A DNA stretch of 64,000 nucleotides. Origin: JAUILA01 sp050289805. Its GTDB lineage: Bacteria > Bacteroidota > Bacteroidia > Cytophagales > Cyclobacteriaceae. Positions 18,906 to 28,334 of this stretch are shown here, one piece after another; the stretch's first letter is position 1; every line of letters starts with the position of its first letter. The notes below the pieces were generated by a model. The model was given only the letters and a program-made list of their open reading frames with translations, was not told the origin of the DNA and searched no databases. The translations under genes were made by a program, and so were the position numbers. The stretch is from the NCBI GenBank assembly GCA_050289805.1, contig JBNKGL010000011.1, forward strand, positions 60,128 to 124,127, read 5' to 3'.

Positions 18906-19697
18906 TTGCCTAAATACCTTCCTGAGATCATTTTTATTTCCCTGGTCATGATCATAAGTCTGACCGGGTTCTGGGGTCTGTATTTTGGAGAGGATGCGCA
19001 TGCCAACGGCTATCATCACCTTCACGTCATCAGTAATTTTGCCTGGTTAATACTGATTGCTGTCCAGCTGATATTTATTAAAAACCGAAAACACAAACTT
19101 CACAGGAAACTTGGTTATGCTGTTTTCCTCGTAGGCCCGTTCATCTTTTCATCGCTTGCTCTTCTTTCTGTTTATTCAGCGAACAGGGCTGCTGAAGCGG
19201 GTACTGCGGACAGTCTTGTCGTACAAAATGTAACTGTGACGATTGAAGTAGGATTGATGATTTTTCTGGCATTTATCTTCAGGCGAAAAGTAAAGGTGCA
19301 TGGCGCATTCATATTGAGTTCTGCCCTGTTGTTCATGGGAATCGCATTGTTTTTCACCCTGTTAACTTTTGTGCCGGCCTATAAAATTGAAGGCCCCGAA
19401 ACCTTTGGCAACTTCGGTAAAGCTGCGGCAATGGCCACTTATATTTCCACCGCTTTGGGCGGATTAATGTTTTTAAGAGATTTGAAGAACGGATGGCCGT
19501 GGTTAGTCGCTATATCCTTTTTCTATCTCAACGGATTTATCGATGATTGGGTCCGTGCCACGGAAAATTTACAGTCGCTTACCAATTTCATCGGAGGATT
19601 CCGGTTTCACTTTGTGTTTATAATCAGTTTTGCAGCTGCCCTGATGCTGTTAATTCTCGCATGGCGAATGGCGGTAAGGCGTACTGGCAGAGTTTAG
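18906..19697 (+). CDS. Seven-helix integral membrane protein, function unknown
   Basis: 263 residues from a TTG start; no better in-frame ATG precedes the first helix. There are about seven hydrophobic helices (about 5-25, 38-58, 70-92, 105-127, 135-157, 175-195, 230-255). A His-rich stretch after helix 1 (ANGYHHLHVISN) and another between helices 2 and 3 (KHKLHRKLGY) recall DUF2306-like or haem-b-type membrane proteins, but no family is firm. It stands alone, 140 bp after the SDR gene, and converges on the copper cassette. Confidence 0.65.
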   Translation: MPKYLPEIIFISLVMIISLTGFWGLYFGEDAHANGYHHLHVISNFAWLILIAVQLIFIKNRKHKLHRKLGYAVFLVGPFIFSSLALLSVYSANRAAEAGTADSLVVQNVTVTIEVGLMIFLAFIFRRKVKVHGAFILSSALLFMGIALFFTLLTFVPAYKIEGPETFGNFGKAAAMATYISTALGGLMFLRDLKNGWPWLVAISFFYLNGFIDDWVRATENLQSLTNFIGGFRFHFVFIISFAAALMLLILAWRMAVRRTGRV

Positions 19698-19820
19698 CAT
19701 TTGCCATTTAATACTTAACAGGACTATTCGGGTAAAAACGAATTCAGATGGGAATGAGCGGACTGAGGTGTTCATTCTTGTTCAAATTCATATTGAAGAT
19801 TTGTTCTACATAAAAAGAGA

Positions 19821-19852
19821 AGAGTATTGCTGGAATTCACCAACAATACTCT
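19821..19852 (-). terminator. Terminator closing the copper cassette
   Basis: 9-bp arms AGAGTATTG (19821-19829) and CAATACTCT (19844-19852), extended inward by TGG/CCA after one mismatch. Read on the minus strand the stem is followed by TCTCTTTTTA, a T-rich tail. It lies 46 bp beyond the stop of the last cassette gene. Confidence 0.75.
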
Positions 19853-19897
19853 AAAACAACACTCAATTTGGAATTTGAATGAATGGATTGATTCTTT

Positions 19898-21313
19898 CTA
19901 TTTTATAATATCATGATTTAACTTTTGTGGCATCAAATATCCCCAGTCACCGACAATACCAATAATAGAAATATTACCTTCCGGCAGCAGAACATTCGCA
20001 AATGGAGCATTTTCGCTGGTCATAACCATAGCGCCGCTTGTTTCACTCTGAATCCTTTTGGTTCCTTTAAAAGTTATGCCGGCACCCGCATCAACAAAGG
20101 AGACATTGTTGATCCTAACCTTCATACCCTCATACATGCCCGTATGCAATTGATCGGTAGTGATTACAACTGGTTCTACCCAGACATTTCTTTCGATCAG
20201 AATGCCGGATAAGTCCGTTACATTCTCAATGCCTTTTTGACCGTTCATTATTGACCCTGAAGCGCCTTTTAAATTAAGCTTTACTTTATCTCCCAGGGAT
20301 AATTTTTTCTCAGTTATGAATCTAAGAAGAATGCCTCCGGTTGAATCCTGAATATATGCATGTTTCAAATCGGAAACGTTATTCGCCGAGGTTATAACCC
20401 CTTCAATGAAGTATTCTTCTGTTATCCAAAATTGATTTTCATATTCATTGAATTTGGATCTCAGGCTGGCGATTGTATTCAAAACTGAATTAGTTATGTC
20501 GTCCTCCTGAACCCGTACTTGTAACTGAGATTGAGAACCTACCTGAATCTGGTCAGTTGCGGTCAATTTAAAGTTCAGGTCATAGTCTTCTGATTGGATC
20601 TGATCGTTAATGGGAACTACGGAAAAGTTGACCTTACTGGCACCTGGCACTATATCCAGAGTAATCTCATTCATGACCGCATCGGGTAAGGTTTTGTACC
20701 TGGTGCCATACTCAATTCCGACTGGGGCCTCAATGAGTACCTTGATTTGATTTGATTGAGTAACCTCACCTGAAATGTCAATACTAATCTCAAATGGAGC
20801 TGCTTCGTTTTCAGAGATATGTACGAAATTATCTGAGAAGTTGACCTCTAATAATTCCTGTTCCGGTTCCTGGTCTGTTATCGGTAAATCAATGGTATGC
20901 GTGTGGTTCAAACCTTTTTGAAAACCCATTGAAACATTCGAAATTTTAAAATCAATGCTGGATGCATTTTCCGGTACTTTCGTTAAAGCGACAATATCAA
21001 ATGATACCAAAGAATCACCTTTTTCTATATCGATGAACAACTTATCATCGACCAAAGCAGGGATTGTAATATAGTGCGTTCCATAGATGGCATCGCTTTC
21101 AGCAGAAATTTCTATTTCTCCTTCGATTTGAGAGAGTTTGTCCAGTTTTATTTGAATTGTAGCTGAATCAAGTTCTTCAAGAATCGAAGTGCTGGCAGAA
21201 AAATAGCTGACCTGAGTCACATCGTTATTTACAGATGGAATAAATTCATCTTCGTCGCAAGCAAGCAACCCTATCCCTAGGATACAGTATGCCCATAGTA
21301 TTCGTGAATACAT
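19898..21313 (-). CDS. DUF5689-domain lipoprotein at the end of the copper cassette
   Basis: 471 residues with a lipoprotein signal ending LLAC (Cys19). Two Calx-beta-like sandwich repeats (about 40-150 and 160-275; FEISIDISGEV and YDLNFKLTATD) are followed by a C-terminal DUF5689 region (about 285-470; EEYFIEGVITSANN, AYIQDSTGGILLRF). The latter resembles an OB-like domain usually attached to surface proteins of Bacteroidota. It begins 48 bp after the multicopper oxidase, on the same strand, and is closed by a terminator. Its link to copper is by position only. There is no Met/His/Cys-rich metal site. Confidence 0.8.
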   Translation of the reverse strand: MYSRILWAYCILGIGLLACDEDEFIPSVNNDVTQVSYFSASTSILEELDSATIQIKLDKLSQIEGEIEISAESDAIYGTHYITIPALVDDKLFIDIEKGDSLVSFDIVALTKVPENASSIDFKISNVSMGFQKGLNHTHTIDLPITDQEPEQELLEVNFSDNFVHISENEAAPFEISIDISGEVTQSNQIKVLIEAPVGIEYGTRYKTLPDAVMNEITLDIVPGASKVNFSVVPINDQIQSEDYDLNFKLTATDQIQVGSQSQLQVRVQEDDITNSVLNTIASLRSKFNEYENQFWITEEYFIEGVITSANNVSDLKHAYIQDSTGGILLRFITEKKLSLGDKVKLNLKGASGSIMNGQKGIENVTDLSGILIERNVWVEPVVITTDQLHTGMYEGMKVRINNVSFVDAGAGITFKGTKRIQSETSGAMVMTSENAPFANVLLPEGNISIIGIVGDWGYLMPQKLNHDIIK

Positions 21314-21361
21314 TTTTTTTGTGTTAAAAGAGTAATAAAAAGACTGGTTAAATCGGGATGA

Positions 21362-23488
21362 TCAGTATGTGAAAGTGATACCGGCTCCGTATTTCATATC
21401 ACTATCAAAATGTGTTGAGAGAGAAATATATTTGGTGAGGATATATCGTGCGCCTACGGAATATTCAAAATCAGAATTCCAAACTCCCCAGAGCCTTATT
21501 CTTGGGGTAATCGGGATATCGTCCCTTGAAAATTGAATACGTAGTTTACCTGTGTGATCGACCCTGAAGTCGGTAGATATGAACCAGGGCAATACATAAA
21601 CGAATCCCGCACATAATACACTTCGGTTATCTTTTGTGTTTAATTGACCGAACAGGTTTTCCTCAGGCTCACCTTCATTCCTGCTTCTTATATCCCAACC
21701 GATGTATGGCATTAAGAATTGGTTTCTTCCAACGTATCTGCCAAAGTGGCTCTCGAATTCATATCCTGATTCCCTTGTAAACCCCACTCGCCATTCTGAT
21801 GAAAATGACCACCTGGTATTGGAAATTGATATGTCGCCATCACTTCCGTTGCTTTCCAGACTAATTTCCGCGCCAGGATAAAATCTCCGGTCATCCGAAT
21901 AAACCATTTTAAGCGCCTTTTCCGGGTTTGGAAGTTGTGGGTTTGGGGGAGTGTTTTCATATCGGAATATTCTTCCCATTCCGGACATCATGTGGTACAA
22001 TATGTGACAATGAAAATACCAGTCACCATATTCTTCAGAGGCATGAAACTCGATTGTATCTGTTTCCATTGGAAGAATATCAACTACCGTTTTAAGAGGT
22101 GAGTATTCTCCTTGGTCGTTAATCAACCGAAAAAAGTGCCCATGAAGATGCATAGGGTGCCGCATCATTGAATTGTTGTAGATAATAATTCGGATGTTCT
22201 CACCCTTTTTAATCAATATTCTATCGGTTTCAGAAACTGTTTTATTGTCAATGGTCCAAACATACCTGTTCATATTCCCGGTAAGTTCAAAGCGCAACTC
22301 CCTGGTTGGGCCCTCTGGCAGCGTTGTAGGCTTTACAGCCTTCAGCATATTGTAATTTAATGTTACAATTGGCTCTGTTCCATTGATTATTTCAGGATAC
22401 ATTACGGTGTTCATGTCCATTTGCTGAAGGCTCATATTCATCCCCATATCTTTCATATTTCCGCTGGTGGTCATCATGGCATTCATCATATCCATGCCTT
22501 CAAAGTATTCAAGTCTTGGCAATGGAACGGCGGGTATTTTATTTCCACTACCCAGCCATAATGAAGTGCTATTTGTTCGATCTTCAGATGTAGCCAGCAA
22601 CTCGTACTTACCTCCTTCGGGGATCACGACTTTAACGTCATACGTTTCTGATACACCTATAATTAACCGGTCAACTTCAACAGGCTCTACCTCAGCACCA
22701 TCATTAGCTACAACCGAAAGTTTGCCGCCTGAAAACTGTATCCAGAAATAAGTCGATGAGCTGCCATTGATAATTCTCAACCGCACCGTATCCCCGGCCA
22801 CAAAATGAGCTTCTTGTTCTGAATTGCCATTGAGCAACAGCTTGTCATAATAAACATCGCTCACATCCATCGCCATCATCCGCTTAACTTCATTGGTAAA
22901 TTTTGTGCTGAAATGCCCCTCTCCAATTGCTTCAGAATAACTCTGAACGGCTCCCTTTTTTATGCCATACCAATCAGTACCCAAATGAAGTGAACGTTCC
23001 ACTTGCTCAGGTTTTTCATCAGTCCAGTCACTTAAAACCATGGTATATTCGGAATTCGCCGGTTCATTTCTTTTGTGAATTATGAATGCCCCATACAGAC
23101 CAACCTGTTCCTGCAACATCGTATGTGAGTGGTACCAATATGTGCCCGACTGTATGATTGGGAACCTGAAGATATGTTCACTTCTTTCTTTGATTGGGGT
23201 GGTAGTAAGGTAGGGGACACCGTCCTGCTCATTTGGCAGGAGCAACCCATGCCAATGAATGGATGTTTCATGATCCATATTATTAAATACATGGATTTCT
23301 GCGGTGTCCCCTTCAATGAAAGAAAGAGTTGGGCCAGGGATCCTGCCATTAATGCTGATGGCGTTCCTTTCTTTTCCGGAAAAGTTGACCAATGTATCCT
23401 GTATGACCAGGTCGTAGCGAACGACTGTTTGGGCAAACGATACACCTGCAATCATGATCCCGATAATGAGGATTATTGACTTTTTCAT
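21362..23488 (-). CDS. CopA-type multicopper oxidase with C-terminal CopB-like beta-barrel
   Basis: 708 residues. Signal peptide 1-19. Three cupredoxin domains carry all four copper signatures: HWHG (78-81), YWYHSH (117-122), HPMHLHGHF (444-452) and HCHILYHMMSGM (493-504). A Met-rich insert (332-363, ten or more Met) is typical of periplasmic copper-tolerance oxidases that bind or oxidise Cu(I). Residues about 525-708 leave the oxidase fold and read as alternating beta strands ending in Tyr, like the outer-membrane CopB. The product therefore looks like a natural CopA-CopB fusion that would put the oxidase at the outer membrane. It follows the DUF3347 gene with a 5-bp gap. Confidence 0.93.
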   Translation of the reverse strand: MKKSIILIIGIMIAGVSFAQTVVRYDLVIQDTLVNFSGKERNAISINGRIPGPTLSFIEGDTAEIHVFNNMDHETSIHWHGLLLPNEQDGVPYLTTTPIKERSEHIFRFPIIQSGTYWYHSHTMLQEQVGLYGAFIIHKRNEPANSEYTMVLSDWTDEKPEQVERSLHLGTDWYGIKKGAVQSYSEAIGEGHFSTKFTNEVKRMMAMDVSDVYYDKLLLNGNSEQEAHFVAGDTVRLRIINGSSSTYFWIQFSGGKLSVVANDGAEVEPVEVDRLIIGVSETYDVKVVIPEGGKYELLATSEDRTNSTSLWLGSGNKIPAVPLPRLEYFEGMDMMNAMMTTSGNMKDMGMNMSLQQMDMNTVMYPEIINGTEPIVTLNYNMLKAVKPTTLPEGPTRELRFELTGNMNRYVWTIDNKTVSETDRILIKKGENIRIIIYNNSMMRHPMHLHGHFFRLINDQGEYSPLKTVVDILPMETDTIEFHASEEYGDWYFHCHILYHMMSGMGRIFRYENTPPNPQLPNPEKALKMVYSDDRRFYPGAEISLESNGSDGDISISNTRWSFSSEWRVGFTRESGYEFESHFGRYVGRNQFLMPYIGWDIRSRNEGEPEENLFGQLNTKDNRSVLCAGFVYVLPWFISTDFRVDHTGKLRIQFSRDDIPITPRIRLWGVWNSDFEYSVGARYILTKYISLSTHFDSDMKYGAGITFTY

Positions 23489-23493
23489 TTTGA

Positions 23494-23949
23494 TTAATTG
23501 AGAGTCTCCTCTACTTTACCACAGCTTAGCATTTGCTTCCCATAGAATGGGTTTCTTACCTCCTTTGTCTCACTAATCCAATGCATTTTTTTCATCGGAC
23601 AATAGCTATAGAAATATTGCCGTTCGGTTGCTTCATAGAACTCGGCAAGTTTCCATAGTGATGCAGACAGGGTGGACAATGCAGTTCTTTGTTTCTCAAT
23701 ATTTTCCGTTTTTGCAATTGCGTTGGCGGATGATATGATTTCATCAATTACTGCAGGCTGATCACTTTTCAGTTTAAGTTGTTCCAAAGATGAAACAAGT
23801 ACCTGTGCACTTGCTGCGGCATTTTCAGCATTGCCGGCAACAAGATTGTTCTTTACAACAATGTAGTCCGCAAGAACCTTTTCAAGTCCTTGAGCTGAAA
23901 TGCTGCCCCAAATGAGGGCAGCATTCAGCATAAGTGTCAGGGATTTCAT
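23494..23949 (-). CDS. DUF3347 periplasmic metal-binding protein
   Basis: 151 residues from the ATG at 23949, which follows the stop of the upstream HMA gene by two bases; a TTG six bases earlier would overlap it. Signal peptide 1-20 (ends ISAQ). The mature helical part matches DUF3347, ending in YSYCPMKKMHWISETKEVRNPFYGKQMLSCGKV, where Cys, Met and His are candidate Cu(I) ligands (segment quoted in pieces: YCPMKKMHW and GKQMLSCG). DUF3347 domains accompany CusB-like efflux proteins. Here it is probably a soluble periplasmic copper acceptor working with the oxidase. Confidence 0.85.
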   Translation of the reverse strand: MKSLTLMLNAALIWGSISAQGLEKVLADYIVVKNNLVAGNAENAAASAQVLVSSLEQLKLKSDQPAVIDEIISSANAIAKTENIEKQRTALSTLSASLWKLAEFYEATERQYFYSYCPMKKMHWISETKEVRNPFYGKQMLSCGKVEETLN

Positions 23950-23951
23950 AA

Positions 23952-24167
23952 TCAATTATTAATGGGTTCAGCTGAATATCCAGCATTTTTAACAGCCTCG
24001 GCAATCGCATCAGCAGATACACCTACGGACTGTACGGTCAACACTTTATCTGGATTTTTCAGATCTACTTCCCAGTTGTTTACTCCGGCTGTTTCATCCA
24101 AAAAAGGAGTTACCTTGGCCAGACATCCCGTACACTTGATCGTTGAATTAAATTTTAGCGTTTTCAT
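23952..24167 (-). CDS. HMA-domain copper chaperone (CopZ-like)
   Basis: 71 residues, a single ferredoxin-like HMA domain. The metal site is CTGC (residues 12-15, in IKCTGCLAKV), with the usual beta-alpha-beta-beta-alpha-beta pattern. It is expected to carry Cu(I) in the cytoplasm to the ATPase. Its stop overlaps the region of the DUF3347 start, so the two are translationally coupled. The usual Met before the first Cys (MxCxxC) is replaced by Ile-Lys, a mild deviation. Confidence 0.88.
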   Translation of the reverse strand: MKTLKFNSTIKCTGCLAKVTPFLDETAGVNNWEVDLKNPDKVLTVQSVGVSADAIAEAVKNAGYSAEPINN

Positions 24168-24249
24168 GATATTTGGTTTTAAATTTTATGTAAAGTTATC
24201 TTGATGAATCAGGCTTTGTTTTACATGATTTTTGCCTTCTGTTTCATTA

Positions 24250-25278
24250 TTAATGGTAGGAGAGTGTTATTTCATCTGTGGACGGAATTGCCGAACATAA
24301 AAGGGCATAGCCTTCCTTGATTTGCGAATCTGTGAGGGCATAGTTTTCCGTCATATTTACCCGACCTGAAAGAATCCTTACCTTACAGGTACCGCACATA
24401 GCCTCTTTGCAGGAATGTGGTAATGACAATCCTTCCTTAAGGGCAGTTTCCAGTATATATTGACCCCTGGGTATGTCAAGTTGTACTGAGCCTTCCTTTT
24501 GAATGAAGTTGACCCTGGAAGGCTTCATTGTTTTTTCCGTTGGTTTTTTCAGGCCACTTGAAAAGGACTCCATGTGAATCAAAACAGGGTCAACTGCCAG
24601 ATTCTCCAAATGACTATTAACACTTTGCATCATGCCAGCGGGTCCGCAGATGTAAACTCCTTTTATCGGTTTGGATGTTAATAAGATCTTTCTGATGTGC
24701 TCAATTGAAATATGGCCTTTTTCCGCCTCAAAGTTGATGGGGTTGATTATTTCATCGAGGAAATGGAGCACATTGAATCGTCCATTCGAACGGGTTTGGA
24801 GCTGATTCAATGTGTCCCGGAAGATAATGGAGTCCTCATTTTTATTGCCATAGAGCAAAATGATTTCAGGACGTTTGGTTGAATTCAGCACCGTTTTAAT
24901 CATTGAGATCAAAGGTGTGATTCCGCTTCCTCCGGCAATAAAAATTATGTATCCAACTTTATCAGGAATATTGCCAAGATTAAATCGACCCATTGGCTGA
25001 CTTACCGTAATTTCCTGTCCTTTTTTTAAGTTGTTCACCAGGTAATTTGATAGTCTTCCCCCATGAACTTTTTTAATCGTTATGGACGGCAGGTGATCAA
25101 CAACAGGGGATGATGAAAAGGAATAAGACCTGCTTATAATTGCATCATCCAACATTTGAAAAACATTGATAAACTGACCCGATTCATAGGTATTGATATG
25201 CTTATCCCTTTGAAAGATCACGCTTATTGCGTCCTGGGTTTCCTGTATTACATCGTGGATTTTAAGCTGCTTATTCAT
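24250..25278 (-). CDS. FNR-type flavin reductase fused to plant-type 2Fe-2S ferredoxin
   Basis: 342 residues from the ATG at 25278 (MNKQLKIHDV); a GTG at 25335 would add 19 unusual residues. Residues 1-95 form the FAD domain (RSYSFSS). The NAD(P) domain (about 100-220) shows IFIAGGSGITPLISM and CGPAGMM. The C-terminal ferredoxin (about 255-340) has cluster ligands in SCKEAMCGTC and a distal LLCS. The arrangement is that of PaaE/KshB-like reductases, which feed electrons to oxygenases or membrane acceptors. Such a gene inside a copper operon is unusual; a role in reducing Cu(II) or supplying electrons to a cassette protein is possible. Confidence 0.88.
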   Translation of the reverse strand: MNKQLKIHDVIQETQDAISVIFQRDKHINTYESGQFINVFQMLDDAIISRSYSFSSSPVVDHLPSITIKKVHGGRLSNYLVNNLKKGQEITVSQPMGRFNLGNIPDKVGYIIFIAGGSGITPLISMIKTVLNSTKRPEIILLYGNKNEDSIIFRDTLNQLQTRSNGRFNVLHFLDEIINPINFEAEKGHISIEHIRKILLTSKPIKGVYICGPAGMMQSVNSHLENLAVDPVLIHMESFSSGLKKPTEKTMKPSRVNFIQKEGSVQLDIPRGQYILETALKEGLSLPHSCKEAMCGTCKVRILSGRVNMTENYALTDSQIKEGYALLCSAIPSTDEITLSYH

Positions 25279-25361
25279 TTTATTGTTCTTTTGATTTGGA
25301 CATACGCTTCCTGTACAGATCAGAATCTGATCCACAGAAAGCGTATATCCTTAAATTGTGA

Positions 25362-27683
25362 CTAGATTTTTACCCGTTTAAGTCTTAGGCTGTTTGCCAC
25401 TACTGATACCGAACTGAAGGCCATGGCTGCTCCGGCTATCATTGGATCCAGCAGAAATCCATTTATGGGAAAAAGCACACCTGCTGCGAGGGGAATACCA
25501 ATCAGGTTATAAATGAAGGCCCAAAAAAGATTTTGACGGATACCGGCGACTGTACTGCGGGAGAGTTTTATAGCCTTAGGTAAGGAGTTCAGATCGGAAG
25601 TAATCAACGTCATTTTCGCAACATCCATCGCGATATCCGAACCTTTGCCCATTGCAATACTTACGTCTGCCTGTGCCAGCGCATGCGAGTCATTGATGCC
25701 GTCCCCAACCATTGCTACAACCTTTCCCTGTAGTTGCAGTGACTTTGTGAATTCTGCTTTTTCAGACGGTAAAACCTCTGATTGAAAGTGTGAAATTCCA
25801 ACAGCTTCAGCGACAGCGCGGGCAGTCTGATGATTATCTCCTGTTAACATGAAAACTTCAATACCCATTTCTTTCAGACGGGTTATTGCTTCTTTTGAAG
25901 TAGTTTTTATTTTATCGGCAATCGCGATTACAGCCAGGGTTTCTTCCGTGCTGGCAAAATAGACAACGGTCTTTGCTTCATTCTCCCATTTTTCCGCGCT
26001 TTCGACCAACTGATCGCTAATAGATATTCCTTTCTCCTGTAGCAATTTTCGATTACCTACGAAATAGATGCCATTGTTGTATTCACCAGATACGCCACGT
26101 CCTGTCAAGCTCTCAAAATGAGATACTTTTACCCCGGGTATCGAATCTTTTTTAAGATAGCTGACAACTGCTTCTGCCAGGGGATGCTCACTTTGAGATT
26201 CCAGACTTTGCAGGATTCCGGATAGTGTCGATATTTTGTCGTTGTTAAACCAGTGAACGCCGGTAACTTCAGGTTTGCCTTCTGTTATTGTACCGGTCTT
26301 GTCAAGAATTACTGCATTTACCCTGTGAGCCAGTTCCAGGCTTTCCGCGTCTTTAATTAATATATTGTTTTCAGCACCCTTACCTACTCCAACCATGATT
26401 GCTGTGGGCGTTGCCAATCCCAACGCACATGGACAGGCAATTACCAGTACAGTTACAGATGAGAGAAGTGCATATGTAAAGGAATTGTCACCTCCAAGAA
26501 ATAACCACGCGAAAAAGGTGAGGATGGAAATCCCTATCACTATGGGCACAAAAATTCCCGCTATCTTATCCACGAGCTTTTGAACGGGTGCTTTGCTGCC
26601 CTGGGCTTCCTGTACCATTCTTATAATGCTCGCAAGTACGGTTTCACTTCCAACCTTCACTGCTTTCATTTGAAAGCTGCCCTTTTGATTAACGGTGCCT
26701 GCAAAGACTTCGCTTTCAAAAGTTTTAATCACCGGAACAGATTCGCCGGTGATCATGCTTTCATCAACATATGACTGACCGGAAGTAACAGACCCATCCA
26801 CTGGTATTTTTTCACCCGGTCTTACTATGATTGTATCCCCTTCCTTAACCATGGATATGGGGATCTCTACCTCTTCATTGTCGATCAGTGCCTTAACGGT
26901 CTTCGGTTGAAGTCCCATAAGTTTTTTAATTGCTGAAGAGGTATTGGATTTTGCTTTTTCTTCGAGAAGTTTCCCCAAAGAAATAAAGGTTATGATCACT
27001 ACGGCTGCTTCAAAATATACATGTGCATGAATACCACGATCATGCCAGTAGTCTGCAAACAGTGTATTGAATACGCTAAATAAATAGGCTATTCCCGTGC
27101 TTAAAGCCACCAGGGTATCCATATTTGCTTTACCATGTTTCGCTTGTTTCCAGGCTCCTGTAAAGAAGTTTCTGCCAAAGAAGAAAAGTATAATTCCAGA
27201 CAGAACCATTGAAATCCATTTGCCGGGTTCCCAGTTCATGAAAAACATTCCAATGATAAAAACAGGAAGTGTCAGTGTAGCTGACCAAATAAGTCTCCTG
27301 CGAATAGACTGGTAATGTTTCAACTGTAAATCAACCTGTGTTTCATCAGGATTTGTGGCATCGATGATCAGATCATAGCCGATGGATTGGACAACTTTTT
27401 GAAGTTCTTCAGCGGAAGTAATCTTCGGATCAAATTCAGCCCAGGCCGTTTGAGTGGCAAAGTTTACACCGGCCTGCGATACTCCTTCAGTATTTGCCAG
27501 CATTGATTCAACACTTACTGCACATGATGCGCAAGTCATTCCCGTAACCGGGAAGCTTAGTTTTACAAGTTCCTTGTTTTCTGAAAGGACCCCGGGTTTT
27601 TGATTTATTATTTGAGTTTCCAATTTATTTTTTTTGTAAAGGTATTCTGGTGGATTATGGATTGCTTTACAGAATTTCAGCAA
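25362..27683 (-). CDS. copA: Cu(+)-exporting P1B-type ATPase
   Basis: Up to 773 residues. One N-terminal HMA domain carries GMTCASC (48-54). Further on: TGES phosphatase loop (312-315), membrane CPC motif VIACPCALG (Cys417, Cys419), phosphorylation site DKTGT (461-465), SEHPLAEAV with the P1B His-Pro, and GDGIND. CPC plus the HMA sequence specify Cu(I)/Ag(I) export from the cytoplasm. The longest frame begins with TTG at 27683 and overlaps the upstream regulator by 7 bp; a TTG at 27623 is another possibility, and there is no early ATG. It is the core of the cassette. Confidence 0.95.
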   Translation of the reverse strand: MLKFCKAIHNPPEYLYKKNKLETQIINQKPGVLSENKELVKLSFPVTGMTCASCAVSVESMLANTEGVSQAGVNFATQTAWAEFDPKITSAEELQKVVQSIGYDLIIDATNPDETQVDLQLKHYQSIRRRLIWSATLTLPVFIIGMFFMNWEPGKWISMVLSGIILFFFGRNFFTGAWKQAKHGKANMDTLVALSTGIAYLFSVFNTLFADYWHDRGIHAHVYFEAAVVIITFISLGKLLEEKAKSNTSSAIKKLMGLQPKTVKALIDNEEVEIPISMVKEGDTIIVRPGEKIPVDGSVTSGQSYVDESMITGESVPVIKTFESEVFAGTVNQKGSFQMKAVKVGSETVLASIIRMVQEAQGSKAPVQKLVDKIAGIFVPIVIGISILTFFAWLFLGGDNSFTYALLSSVTVLVIACPCALGLATPTAIMVGVGKGAENNILIKDAESLELAHRVNAVILDKTGTITEGKPEVTGVHWFNNDKISTLSGILQSLESQSEHPLAEAVVSYLKKDSIPGVKVSHFESLTGRGVSGEYNNGIYFVGNRKLLQEKGISISDQLVESAEKWENEAKTVVYFASTEETLAVIAIADKIKTTSKEAITRLKEMGIEVFMLTGDNHQTARAVAEAVGISHFQSEVLPSEKAEFTKSLQLQGKVVAMVGDGINDSHALAQADVSIAMGKGSDIAMDVAKMTLITSDLNSLPKAIKLSRSTVAGIRQNLFWAFIYNLIGIPLAAGVLFPINGFLLDPMIAGAAMAFSSVSVVANSLRLKRVKI

Positions 27684-28255
27684 TCAGTTACATGGTTTTC
27701 GATGTTAACTTTTCGAATTGATCTGAAATCAGATGGAGTCTGGCCGATTACCAGCTTGAATTGGTTAGACAAATGAAATGGACTGTTAAAGCCAAGTTTG
27801 AACGCTATTTCAGACAATGTGAGATCTGAATAAACAAGAAGTTCCTTGACCTTGTCAATTCTGGAATTGATATAAAATTTCTCTATCGTTATTCCCTCAT
27901 ATCGTTTGAAGAAGTCTGACAGAGAATGATAATTTCTGTTAAATTTTTGTACAAGGTAATTTGAGATACTGTGATTTTTAATCCCTTCTGAATTTAAAAT
28001 AACCAGCTCTCTCAGGCTTGATTTGATCTCATCCAGTAACCTTTCATTTTGGTCTTCAAGTAATTCAAAGCCTAATACGGATATCGAATCACGTATTGTA
28101 TTGATTTCACAAAAACTAAGGGGATGATTGAAGACTACTTTTCCCAGTGAAACGGATAGTAATTCATAACCCTTTTGATGGAATATTTCCTGGATGGTCG
28201 ATATACATCTGTTACAGACCATTCCTTTGATATTAAGTTGTGAAGAAGTTCCCAT
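27677..28255 (-). CDS. HMA-like metal-sensing AraC-family regulator (copy 2)
   Basis: 192 residues. The N-terminal 75 residues fold like an HMA domain with GMVCNRC (11-17; Cys14, Cys17). The C-terminal third (about 95-185) is an AraC double HTH (LTLSEIAFKLGFNSPFHLSNQFK, then GQTPSDFR; quoted as LSEIAFKLGFNSPFHLSNQF). The metal domain thus takes the place of the usual AraC sensor, implying a direct Cu(I)-responsive activator of copA and downstream genes. It overlaps the copA frame by 7 bp. It is a paralogue of the gene just upstream. The fusion is seen in the sequence; metal response is inferred. Confidence 0.85.
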   Translation of the reverse strand: MGTSSQLNIKGMVCNRCISTIQEIFHQKGYELLSVSLGKVVFNHPLSFCEINTIRDSISVLGFELLEDQNERLLDEIKSSLRELVILNSEGIKNHSISNYLVQKFNRNYHSLSDFFKRYEGITIEKFYINSRIDKVKELLVYSDLTLSEIAFKLGFNSPFHLSNQFKLVIGQTPSDFRSIRKVNIENHVTDC

Positions 28256-28334
28256 GACCCAATGTTTTAGACAAAGGTCGAACGGAATTCCACCAGGTCA
28301 TTTACATATTTTCAGGGAAGTGTTTCAATATTTC

